64,000 nucleotides of DNA from SIG205 sp045545595 (GTDB lineage: Bacteria; Bacillota_I; Bacilli_A; RF39; UBA660): the NCBI GenBank assembly GCA_045545595.1, contig JAZQBG010000004.1, positions 23,139 through 87,138 of the forward strand, given 5' to 3'. The notes under the pieces were generated by a model, which saw only the letters and a program-made list of their open reading frames with translations, made no database searches and was not told where the DNA came from. The first letter of the stretch is position 1; the number at the start of each line of letters is the position of its first letter. This document shows, piece by piece, positions 17,862 through 25,770 of this stretch. Position numbers and translations under genes: made by a program.

Positions 17862-19589
17862 ATGTGGGGTGCAGTAGCAAAGCAATTATTAAGTAACCCA
17901 AAGACTCGTAAAATTATAATAATAGCAGCAGTGGGATTACTAGGATTTCAATTTTTGTTCATGTTTTTAATAATATGTGCAGTTGCATATCCAATTTTTG
18001 CAGTCGGAGAATTTATACAAAACTTTGTAAGTGCAGTCGAAGATTTTTTCCAAAGATTTGGCAATTTTATAACATTTAATGGATGGAAAACTAATGAAGA
18101 AAAATATTTTGAGTTTATGGAGGAATTATCATGTGAAAATGCCACGATTATTTCTTCAACAGTAATGTATTATTACAATATAGGACAATTTGAATCTGAA
18201 GAAATGTCAGATGAAGAGTGGGAAAATTATGATCCATCTACATCAAATGGTGATGATGATCTTCCATATGGAGATTTATTAAAAGATGCAAAAAAACTTA
18301 ATAAGTACTATAAAAAAGGAATGACTGAATACGAAACATATGTAAAAACAAAATTTATACCTAGCTATGACAAGAATGCAAATGTTGATTCTATATATGA
18401 TGCTATGATGACTATTGCAAAAACTGGTAATTGTAGTAAGGGTTCTTCCTCCGGTAGTTCTGGATTTTATAGTGTAACCTGTTCGGGTGTTACTGTAACA
18501 GGTGAGGGAGCAGGAACATATCAACTAGAAGATTATGTTGCTGGTGTTGTTGATGCAGAGGTAGGAGTTTTTGGGGAAAGTGCAGAAACTTTGAAGGCAC
18601 AGGCAATCGCTGCTAGAACTTATGTTTTGAATACAACAAATAATTGTGCAAATCCAATAAATAATTCAACTACAGCACAAACTTTTTCTCCTAATCCATC
18701 TGAGGCAGCTAAACAAGCTGCTAATGAAACCGCGGGTAAGGTTTTAACATTTAATGGTTCTATATTTAAATCTGAATATGACTCGTTTTGTTCAAACTGC
18801 GATAGTACTACAACAAACGAGGATGGTTCATATACAGCGCAATATACAAAACTTCCTAATAATGAAACACATTCAGTTACACTTGGTAGTTCATATGCTA
18901 GTTATATTGCCGGTGGACATGGTAGAGGTATGAGTCAAGTGTTAGCGTATCAACTTGCTAATGAAGGTAAAACTTATGCTGAAATTTTGGAATACTTTTA
19001 CTCGCCAGGTGTTGTAATTGCTAATTCAGGTGGTTTTAGTACTGGTGGATGGACAATTAGAAATACAACACCAACAAAAAGTGATACATTATATACAGGG
19101 TATGCGAATGTTGGTCAATGTGTATGGTATGCAAAATCCCGTGCTATGGAAATATTAACAGAACTTAAAAATGCTGGTAAAATAGATTCTGAACAAGCAG
19201 ATAAGGCTATTCAATCTTTAAATTCAACATATGGTAATGCAACAGACTGGTATAAAAATACATCAGATAAATTTAATAAAATTTCTGATATAACTAAACC
19301 TCAAGCTGGTTCAATAATTGTATGGTCTGGCGGAAATGGTCATAACTATGGTCATGTAGCTATTATCGAAGAAATTAATACAGAGGAAAACACTATAACG
19401 GTAACAGATACATGGTCTAATTTGAGAGATGGTAATGGTAATATAGATTCATGTCCTGGTACATGGACTTGTATAGTGTTTAATAGTAAGACATACTCAT
19501 TAGATGATTTTATTAATAATTATGCACCACATGGTGGAGGATATAAGAGGTTTGTAGGTTATGTTAATTTTGTAAATAGTGAATTTTAG
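17862..19589 (+). CDS. SpoIID-type domain fused to a CHAP hydrolase (VirB1-like)
   Basis: 575 residues. A membrane helix (about 18-50) anchors the protein. A SpoIID/LytB-type domain spans about residues 205-385 (YQLEDYVAGVVDAEVG, KAQAIAARTY, GGHGRGMSQ). A CHAP domain follows (about 410-560) with the catalytic Cys in GQCVWYAK and His in YGHVAIIEEI. SpoIID is a lytic transglycosylase; CHAP domains cut peptide bridges. Two wall-cutting activities in one anchored protein within a secretion operon fit the wall-opening role of VirB1. ATG follows GTGGTGG. Confidence 0.82.
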   Translation: MWGAVAKQLLSNPKTRKIIIIAAVGLLGFQFLFMFLIICAVAYPIFAVGEFIQNFVSAVEDFFQRFGNFITFNGWKTNEEKYFEFMEELSCENATIISSTVMYYYNIGQFESEEMSDEEWENYDPSTSNGDDDLPYGDLLKDAKKLNKYYKKGMTEYETYVKTKFIPSYDKNANVDSIYDAMMTIAKTGNCSKGSSSGSSGFYSVTCSGVTVTGEGAGTYQLEDYVAGVVDAEVGVFGESAETLKAQAIAARTYVLNTTNNCANPINNSTTAQTFSPNPSEAAKQAANETAGKVLTFNGSIFKSEYDSFCSNCDSTTTNEDGSYTAQYTKLPNNETHSVTLGSSYASYIAGGHGRGMSQVLAYQLANEGKTYAEILEYFYSPGVVIANSGGFSTGGWTIRNTTPTKSDTLYTGYANVGQCVWYAKSRAMEILTELKNAGKIDSEQADKAIQSLNSTYGNATDWYKNTSDKFNKISDITKPQAGSIIVWSGGNGHNYGHVAIIEEINTEENTITVTDTWSNLRDGNGNIDSCPGTWTCIVFNSKTYSLDDFINNYAPHGGGYKRFVGYVNFVNSEF

Positions 19590-19598
19590 GTGATAATA

Positions 19599-20270
19599 AT
19601 GAATAATAAAATATTTGTTTTAGCCATAGTTATGTTATTTATAACCGGCTGTACTGTTACTTACGATTTAAATATTGAAGATAGTAAAGTATATGAAAAA
19701 GTAAATTTAAATGTTGATTCAACATTTAATTCAAGAATTTCAGAGTTATCAAAAATGAAACAATATAACCATCTTTCTGGAAATAATACCACTTATTATA
19801 ATTTTTCTTCTGCTGAGAGTGATAGTGGGGTTAAACTTTCATATGATTATCAGTATAATTTTGAAAATTTTGAAGAATCACGTGCATTAAGTGAATGTTT
19901 TTCTGCTTTTAATGTATTAAATGATTATGAAGAAGAAACTCTTAGAATTACTACATCAAACAAATTTAATTGTCTTAATTATAATGATGAATTTGTTGAT
20001 AGTGTGACAATAAATATTAAAACAAATCATAAAGTAATTAATCATAATGCTGATAAAGTTGAAAATGATACTTATACTTGGGAAATAAAATCAAGTATGC
20101 TAGATAAGCCTATTGATTTTACAATTGATAGAAATCCTAAGGATACAACTGTAGAAGATACTATAAGAGATGTTGGTACACTTTTGATAGTTATTGGTAT
20201 AGTTGCAGGCATTGGTGTTATTGTACTTATTTACTTAAAAATAAGATCTAAAAATGTAAATAAAATTTAA
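19599..20270 (+). CDS. Lipoprotein of the secretion locus
   Basis: 224 residues. Signal peptide with lipobox ITGC near residue 17, extracytoplasmic middle, and a second membrane helix near residues 190-210 with a basic tail. The combination of lipid anchor and C-terminal helix is unusual. It starts just after the hydrolase gene behind AGGTGAT. No family recognised; a terminator follows. Confidence 0.6.
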   Translation: MNNKIFVLAIVMLFITGCTVTYDLNIEDSKVYEKVNLNVDSTFNSRISELSKMKQYNHLSGNNTTYYNFSSAESDSGVKLSYDYQYNFENFEESRALSECFSAFNVLNDYEEETLRITTSNKFNCLNYNDEFVDSVTINIKTNHKVINHNADKVENDTYTWEIKSSMLDKPIDFTIDRNPKDTTVEDTIRDVGTLLIVIGIVAGIGVIVLIYLKIRSKNVNKI

Positions 20271-20302
20271 ATCATAAATATTGAAATATTTATGATTTTT
20301 TC
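20269..20302 (+). terminator. Intrinsic terminator before virD4-like gene
   Basis: Perfect 14-base arms (AAATCATAAATATT and complement) and a T-run. It separates the virB-like operon from the coupling protein gene, which has its own -10-like GATATAAT at about 20311. Confidence 0.8.
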
Positions 20303-20362
20303 TTTAATACGTGATATAATATTTTTGAATTAATTAAATTATTCTTACAGGAGGAAATTTTT

Positions 20363-22441
20363 ATGAAATTAAAATTTACTGCAAATAAAGAAGATTGGAT
20401 AATCTTTATATTGATGTTAATATTGATGTTATATTTAGTAGCGATAGCTGTATTAAACTTTTCAGTTTTTGCTCATACTGGATCATTCCATGGTTTAAAC
20501 CCAATACCGGCATTTACTAATCCAGATTATTTAATGCCAACTTTAGTATTTTACATAATAATTATCTTAGTTGGTTTTGGTAGTGTAAATTCATACTTTT
20601 TTGATAGGGAAAAAGGTACTGGTTTTTCAACAACAAAAAGTGATAAAGGATATTCAAGATGGTCTAAGCCAGAAGAAATCAAAGGTGAATTAAAACCAGT
20701 TAATCCAACTGCACATACTAGTGAATATGCTGGTATTCCAATTATTAATGATGGTAAAACTGTATGGGTAGATAACGGTGAATATCATAACCTTATTATA
20801 GGGTCCACTGGTTCAGGTAAAACACAATTAATTGTTTTTCCAATGGTTAACGTTTTAGCTAAAAAAGGTGAATCTATGATTATTACCGACCCCAAAGGTG
20901 AAATCTATGATGCAACTGCCAATATGTTAAAAGAACGTGGTTATAAAATTATCGTTTTAAATTTACGTGATCCTCAAAGAGGTAATGCATGGAATCCATT
21001 CCAAATGCCTTACAAACTATATAAAAGTGGTAACGGTGACAAATCAACAGAGTTACTTGACGACTTAGCAATCAATATTCTATATGATGAAAAAAGTCAA
21101 AGTAATGACCCATTCTGGGAAAAGACATCTGCAGACTACTTTACTGGTTTATCATTAGGTATGTTTGAAGATGCTGATGAGAGTAAAATCAACTTAAATA
21201 CAATAAATTACATGAGTACTGTAGGAGAAGATAAGTTTGGTGGCTCTACATATATAAAAGAATACTTTAATATGAAAGATCCAACAAAACCGGCATATAT
21301 AAATGCTTCCAGTACAATTAATGCACCTACTGAAACTAAAGGTGGAATTCTTTCTGTATTTAGACAAAAGATTAAATTATTTTCTTCTAAAGAAAATTTA
21401 TCAGAAATGTTAAGTCATAGTGACTTTGATATGCAAGATATAGGAAAACAAAAAACTGCTGTTTTCATTATCATCCAAGATGAAAAGAAAACATATCATC
21501 CACTTGCAACAATATTCCTAAAACAAGTATATGAAACATTAATCGATGTTGCACAAGAAAACGGTGGAAAACTTCCTGTTAGAACTAACTTTATTCTTGA
21601 TGAGTTTGCGAACATGCCACCACTAAAAGATGTTACAACAATGATTACTGCAGCTCGTTCTAGACAAATAAGATTTAACTTCATAATACAAAACTTTGCG
21701 CAATTAACGCAAGTTTACGGTAAAGAAAATGCAGAAACAATTAGAGGTAACTGTGGTAACACAATATATTTAATAAGTACAGAGTTACAAGCTCTTGAAG
21801 AAATAAGTAAATTATGTGGGGAAGTTAAATCTAAAGAAAAAGAAAAAACAAGTTCAACACCATTAGTTACTGTAAGTGACTTACAAAGAATGAAGAAGTT
21901 CGAAATGATAGTATTAAGACTTCGTAAATTCCCATTCAAAACTAAAATGACTCCACAATTCCAAATGAATTGGGGACCTCAAGACACATCAAAAGCTGAA
22001 CTTCCTACTAGAGAAAGAAAAGCTGTGGAAGTATTTGACTTAAAAGAATTTGTGAAGGAAAAGAAAAAAAGTAATTTATTTAACATATTAGAAGGTTCAA
22101 ATGGTGGAGGACCAGATATTCCAGCTGCTCCATTTAATCCATTTGCGATGCCTTCAGCTGACAATAACGATTTTAATGTTGATGACTTAGTTAAGAAAAT
22201 CGATGCTAAAATTGCTGAGTTGGAAGAGGAAGAAAGAAGAGAAAAAGAAAAACTCGAAAAGGAAAAACAAGCTAATAAATCAAATATTATATCTGACAAT
22301 GATATAACACCTCAAGTTTTAGAAGTAGCAGAGAATAAGACAACAAATGTTAACAAACCAATAGTTAAAGAAGAAATTAATAATCAAGAAGAAGATATTA
22401 GTGATGATCAATTCTTCGATGATTTCTTTGCTGATGAATAA
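20363..22441 (+). CDS. virD4: VirD4/TraG-type coupling ATPase
   Basis: 692 residues. Two N-terminal membrane helices (about 12-35 and 58-78), Walker A (GSTGSGKTQ) near residue 150, TDPKGE, and FILDEFANMP as Walker B near 415, with a charged C-terminal tail. VirD4/TraG proteins bring substrates to type IV secretion channels. GGAGG precedes the ATG. Its presence means the locus is built to move DNA or protein, though no relaxase is in the window. Confidence 0.9.
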   Translation: MKLKFTANKEDWIIFILMLILMLYLVAIAVLNFSVFAHTGSFHGLNPIPAFTNPDYLMPTLVFYIIIILVGFGSVNSYFFDREKGTGFSTTKSDKGYSRWSKPEEIKGELKPVNPTAHTSEYAGIPIINDGKTVWVDNGEYHNLIIGSTGSGKTQLIVFPMVNVLAKKGESMIITDPKGEIYDATANMLKERGYKIIVLNLRDPQRGNAWNPFQMPYKLYKSGNGDKSTELLDDLAINILYDEKSQSNDPFWEKTSADYFTGLSLGMFEDADESKINLNTINYMSTVGEDKFGGSTYIKEYFNMKDPTKPAYINASSTINAPTETKGGILSVFRQKIKLFSSKENLSEMLSHSDFDMQDIGKQKTAVFIIIQDEKKTYHPLATIFLKQVYETLIDVAQENGGKLPVRTNFILDEFANMPPLKDVTTMITAARSRQIRFNFIIQNFAQLTQVYGKENAETIRGNCGNTIYLISTELQALEEISKLCGEVKSKEKEKTSSTPLVTVSDLQRMKKFEMIVLRLRKFPFKTKMTPQFQMNWGPQDTSKAELPTRERKAVEVFDLKEFVKEKKKSNLFNILEGSNGGGPDIPAAPFNPFAMPSADNNDFNVDDLVKKIDAKIAELEEEERREKEKLEKEKQANKSNIISDNDITPQVLEVAENKTTNVNKPIVKEEINNQEEDISDDQFFDDFFADE

Positions 22442-22484
22442 TAAAATTTATAAAAAGTATAGATTTTGTAAAATTTAAAGTAAA

Positions 22485-22520
22485 AGATTACAGATAGTAA
22501 AATTGTCTGTAATCTTTTTA
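22485..22520 (+). terminator. Intrinsic terminator after virD4-like gene
   Basis: Arms AGATTACAGA and TCTGTAATCT with an 11-base loop, then a T-run. This ends the host sequence before the tnpB element; the rest of 22521-22746 is element end and leader. Confidence 0.8.
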
Positions 22521-22746
22521 TGTTTCTGAAAAGAAATGTGTTATAATTTTCAAAAATATTGATTTTGAAATAAAATGCGAACGCAATCTCCTTGGCTTTA
22601 GACTATGAGTCAAGTGAGTAAAAAAATAAAATCTAAAACATGTTAAGCCCTCTTTGCAAACGTATGTTTGTGATGTATAATTTGTTTACGAGTAGATGTT
22701 AAAGTAAAAATAAATATAAATTTTTATATGGTTAAGGGGGTATAAT

Positions 22747-23853
22747 ATGTTAAGAGCTTATAAATATAGAATATATCCGAATGATATACAAAAAGAACAA
22801 ATAAATAAAACATTCGGTTGTGTTAGATTTGTTTATAATAAGGTTTTATATTATAGAAAAGAAACATATGAGAAAGATAATAAAAGTTTAAGTAAAATTG
22901 GCTGTAATAATTATTGTAATCATGTATTAAAGAGTAAATATGTATGGTTAAAGGAAGTTGATAAATTTGCTTTAACTAATTCTATATATAATATGGATAA
23001 TGCTTATAATAAATTTTTCAAAGAAAACGCTGGTTATCCAAAGTTTAAAAGTAAACATAATAATCACAAATCATATACAACTAATTATACGAACGGAAAT
23101 ATAGATGTAGATTTTGATAATAATAAAATTAAATTACCTAAATTAAAATATATTAAAGCAAAAGTACATCGTAAATTTAAAGGTATTATTAAGAGTGCAA
23201 CAATATCACAAGTACCTAGTGGAAAATATTATGTATCATTATTAGTGGATACTGGCGATATAAAAAGGAAATCTATATCAGATAAAAAAATCGGGATAGA
23301 TTTAGGCATTAAAGATTTATGTATAACATCAGATGGAGATAAGTATGAAAACCCGAAAATATTAAAGAAATATGAAAAGAAAATAGCTAGACTAGGAAGA
23401 AGTTTATCTAGAAAACAAAAAGGAAGCAATAACTTTCAAAAAATAAAACATAAGTTAGCAAAGTGTCATGAAAGAATATCAAACATTAGATGTGATTATT
23501 TACATAAAGTAAGTCATAAAATAATTAGCGAAAACCAAGTAATTATAACAGAAGATTTACAAGTAAAGAATATGATGAAAAATCATAAATTAGCATCAAG
23601 TATAGCAGATGTATCGTGGCACGAATTAACAAGACAATTAACGTATAAAGCAGATTGGTATGGAAGAACATATATAAAAGTAGATACATTTTATGCAAGT
23701 AGTCAGTTATGTCATGTATGTGGATATCAAAATAGTGATATAAAGAACTTATCAGTAAGAAGCTTTAAATGTCCAAAATGTGATACATATCATGATAGAG
23801 ATATTAATGCAGCAAAGAATATATTAAAAGAAGGATTAAGATTAATGGTTTAG
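22747..23853 (+). CDS. tnpB: TnpB RNA-guided nuclease
   Basis: 368 residues, normal TnpB length. N-terminal helix-turn-helix region (YKYRIYPNDIQKEQ), RuvC residues in GIDLGIKD, ITEDLQ and HDRDINAAKN, and the zinc site CHVCGY / CPKC. All catalytic residues are present, so it should be an active RNA-guided DNA nuclease of the Cas12 ancestor group. No TnpA is encoded, so it cannot move alone. A GGGGG-containing ribosome site precedes ATG 22747. Confidence 0.92.
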   Translation: MLRAYKYRIYPNDIQKEQINKTFGCVRFVYNKVLYYRKETYEKDNKSLSKIGCNNYCNHVLKSKYVWLKEVDKFALTNSIYNMDNAYNKFFKENAGYPKFKSKHNNHKSYTTNYTNGNIDVDFDNNKIKLPKLKYIKAKVHRKFKGIIKSATISQVPSGKYYVSLLVDTGDIKRKSISDKKIGIDLGIKDLCITSDGDKYENPKILKKYEKKIARLGRSLSRKQKGSNNFQKIKHKLAKCHERISNIRCDYLHKVSHKIISENQVIITEDLQVKNMMKNHKLASSIADVSWHELTRQLTYKADWYGRTYIKVDTFYASSQLCHVCGYQNSDIKNLSVRSFKCPKCDTYHDRDINAAKNILKEGLRLMV

Positions 23854-23966
23854 AATTATAACATATATATAGGGATGGAATATCCCGAATATAAGCTTGT
23901 GGAGAAGTCTGGTTACAGAGTCTATGAAGCAAGAAGCCCATTGACTTTAGACTATGGGTAGTTCAC
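23820..23966 (+). ncRNA. TnpB guide (omega) RNA scaffold
   Basis: The stretch from the end of tnpB to the right element end holds the usual omega-RNA parts: small hairpin GGGATGG...TATCCC, the GTGGAGAAGTCTGG stretch, AAGCCC and the terminal hairpin ending GTTCAC. The guide would be the bases immediately after 23966. The 5' limit is approximate. Confidence 0.7.
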
Positions 23967-24012
23967 ATAACGTTGTCACATGATACTCTCAATACATACG
24001 AGGAGTGGTAAT

Positions 24013-24870
24013 GTGAAAGAAAATAATATGCATTTAGTAAACAAGATATTTAATAATGAAACAATTAGAACGGTATGGGATAAGGAGGATGAAAAATATT
24101 ATATTAGTGTAGTTGATATTGTTGGTGTTGTATCAGAAAGTAAAGATGGTAGAAAGTATTGGAATAAATTAAAACAAAGACTAAAACAGGAAGGTAATGA
24201 GTCGGTGACAAATTGTCACCAACTGAAATTAAAAGCATCAGATGGAAAATATTATAAGACTGATGTTGTTGACATAGAAGGAATGTTTAGAATAATTGAG
24301 TCTATTCCTAGTAAAAATGCGGAGCCAATAAAACAATGGTTAGCAAAACTCGGAAGCGAAAGAATAAATGAAGTATTTGATCCATCCCTTGGAATTCAAA
24401 GAGCAGTAGATACTTATAGGGCTAAAGGTTATGATGAAGATTGGATTCAAAAAAGAACTAGGGGGATAATTAACAGAAAACAATTAACTGATGTTTGGAA
24501 AGAAGTAGGGATTAAAGATGGAAAAGAATTTGCAATCCTAACAAGCGAAATATACAAAAGTTGGGCTGGGATGACAGCTAAAGAATATAAACAATATAAA
24601 GGATTAAGAAAAGAATCATTAAGTGATAATATGACTGATATTGAAGTAGCGCTTGCAGATTTAGGAGAACTCGCAACAAGAGAAATTGCTAAAAAAAGGA
24701 ATCCAAAAGGACTAGATGAAAATAAAGGAGTAGCAAGATGTGGAGGTAAAATCGCAAACAATACAAGAAAAGATTTAGAATCTGAATTAGTACAAAATAT
24801 TCTTACAAAAGATAATAATATAAATTATCAATATATTAGTGAATCTAATCAAATAGAAGATAAAAATTAA
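24013..24870 (+). CDS. Bro-N family DNA-binding protein
   Basis: 285 residues. The N-terminal Bro-N domain spans about residues 5-110 (TVWDKEDEKYYISVVDIVG, SIPSKNAEPIKQWLA); the C-terminal half is the ITSEIYKSWAGMTAKEYK-type tail usual in this group (here LTSEIYKSW). Bro-N proteins are phage-type antirepressors or regulators related in usage to KilA-N. GTG 24013 follows GAGGAG. It lies directly after the tnpB element. A 25-base inverted repeat is embedded at 24200-24224, inside the Bro-N domain. Confidence 0.82.
   Translation: MKENNMHLVNKIFNNETIRTVWDKEDEKYYISVVDIVGVVSESKDGRKYWNKLKQRLKQEGNESVTNCHQLKLKASDGKYYKTDVVDIEGMFRIIESIPSKNAEPIKQWLAKLGSERINEVFDPSLGIQRAVDTYRAKGYDEDWIQKRTRGIINRKQLTDVWKEVGIKDGKEFAILTSEIYKSWAGMTAKEYKQYKGLRKESLSDNMTDIEVALADLGELATREIAKKRNPKGLDENKGVARCGGKIANNTRKDLESELVQNILTKDNNINYQYISESNQIEDKN
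24200..24224 (+). repeat. In-gene inverted repeat in the Bro-N gene
   Basis: Core GGTGACAA / TTGTCACC around a single A (24204-24220), extended to AGT/ACT on both sides after one mismatch. It encodes the SVTNCHQL segment of the Bro-N domain. Confidence 0.85.
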
Positions 24871-24876
24871 TGTATT

Positions 24877-24908
24877 AAGAATAACAAAAAATATATTGTT
24901 ATTCTTTT
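24877..24908 (+). terminator. Intrinsic terminator after the Bro-N gene
   Basis: Arms AAGAATAACAA and TTGTTATTCTT with an eight-base loop and a short T-run. It separates accessory DNA from the yunB block. Confidence 0.7.
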
Positions 24909-24931
24909 CATATACTTTATTAGGTGAAAAT

Positions 24932-25714
24932 ATGACAAAGAGAATAAGATTAAAAGGAACTAAAAAAATAAAACATATAAATCACAAAATGATAATATTA
25001 ACTAAAATTATGGTTATACTAAGTTTAGTATTTGTGACTACATTTTTTATAATTCATCTATTTAATAAAAAAGCAACTCCAATACTTTTAAACTATGCAG
25101 AATTAGAAACTAGAAAGTTGGCTACAGTAATAATAAATAGGGCAGTATCAAAACAGATTGCTAGTGAAATATCACTTGATGAGTTAATCATTACTCATAA
25201 AAACAATAATAATGAAATACAATCAGTAGATTTTAATCCATATCTAGTTAATAAAGTTTTAAATTCTGTCACAAATACTATCCAATTGAATTTAAAATGG
25301 CTAGAAGAGGGAAAAGTAGATATGATTGAATTACCAGAAGGGGTAACAATGGATTATGATAGTGAAAATTTAAAAAAAGGAATAATATATGAAATCCCTG
25401 TTGGTGCGGTTACAAAGAATTCATTTCTTTCTAATTTAGGGCCTAAGATTCCCGTTAAATTGAATTTAATAGGTTCAGTAGAATGTGGTATTAATACAAA
25501 ACTTACCCACTATGGAATTAATAATGTATATTTAGAAATTGTGGTTAATGCAACAGTTAGTGAACAAGTTGTTTTGCCATTTACATCTAAGACAATAACA
25601 ATTTCAACTGATATACCAGTAGCTATGAAAATTATAGAAGGTAAAGTGCCTGAATATTACTCTAGTGGAATAAGTGAAAATTCATCTACTTTTAGTATTC
25701 CTATAGGTGAATAA
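24932..25714 (+). CDS. yunB: Sporulation protein YunB
   Basis: 260 residues: basic N-terminus, one membrane helix (about 25-48), then an extracytoplasmic domain with KIPVKLNLIGSVECGINTKL-type strands and a GINNVYLEI block typical of YunB. In Bacillus, yunB is a mother-cell (sigma-E) sporulation gene needed for normal spores. ATG 24932 follows AGGTG; an upstream in-frame start at 24896 overlaps the terminator. Neighbouring yutD- and yutH-like genes strengthen the call. Confidence 0.82.
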   Translation: MTKRIRLKGTKKIKHINHKMIILTKIMVILSLVFVTTFFIIHLFNKKATPILLNYAELETRKLATVIINRAVSKQIASEISLDELIITHKNNNNEIQSVDFNPYLVNKVLNSVTNTIQLNLKWLEEGKVDMIELPEGVTMDYDSENLKKGIIYEIPVGAVTKNSFLSNLGPKIPVKLNLIGSVECGINTKLTHYGINNVYLEIVVNATVSEQVVLPFTSKTITISTDIPVAMKIIEGKVPEYYSSGISENSSTFSIPIGE

Positions 25715-25770
25715 TATGATATAATTAGTTTGTAATAATTTGTAAAAATCTGGTAGAAGTGGGTGATAAA

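Larger units (their letters stand above)
22560..23966 (+). mobile_element. IS200/IS605-type tnpB-only element
   Basis: Contains tnpB and no tnpA. The left end near 22592-22615 has a CTTGGCT / AGTCAAG hairpin, and the right end (23936-23966) has the CCCAT...ATGGG hairpin followed by TAGTTCAC that closes IS605-type elements. Both ends share the CTTTAGACTATG string. The right edge at 23966 is fairly firm; the left edge is approximate. It sits between virD4 and the Bro-N gene. Confidence 0.75.

Noticed and set aside
10020..22441. Complete conjugative element
   Set aside because: No relaxase, oriT-like region or intact integrase accompanies the secretion genes within the window.
23229..23429. Antisense frame within tnpB
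   Set aside because: No start signal and fully covered by the clear RuvC-coding strand.
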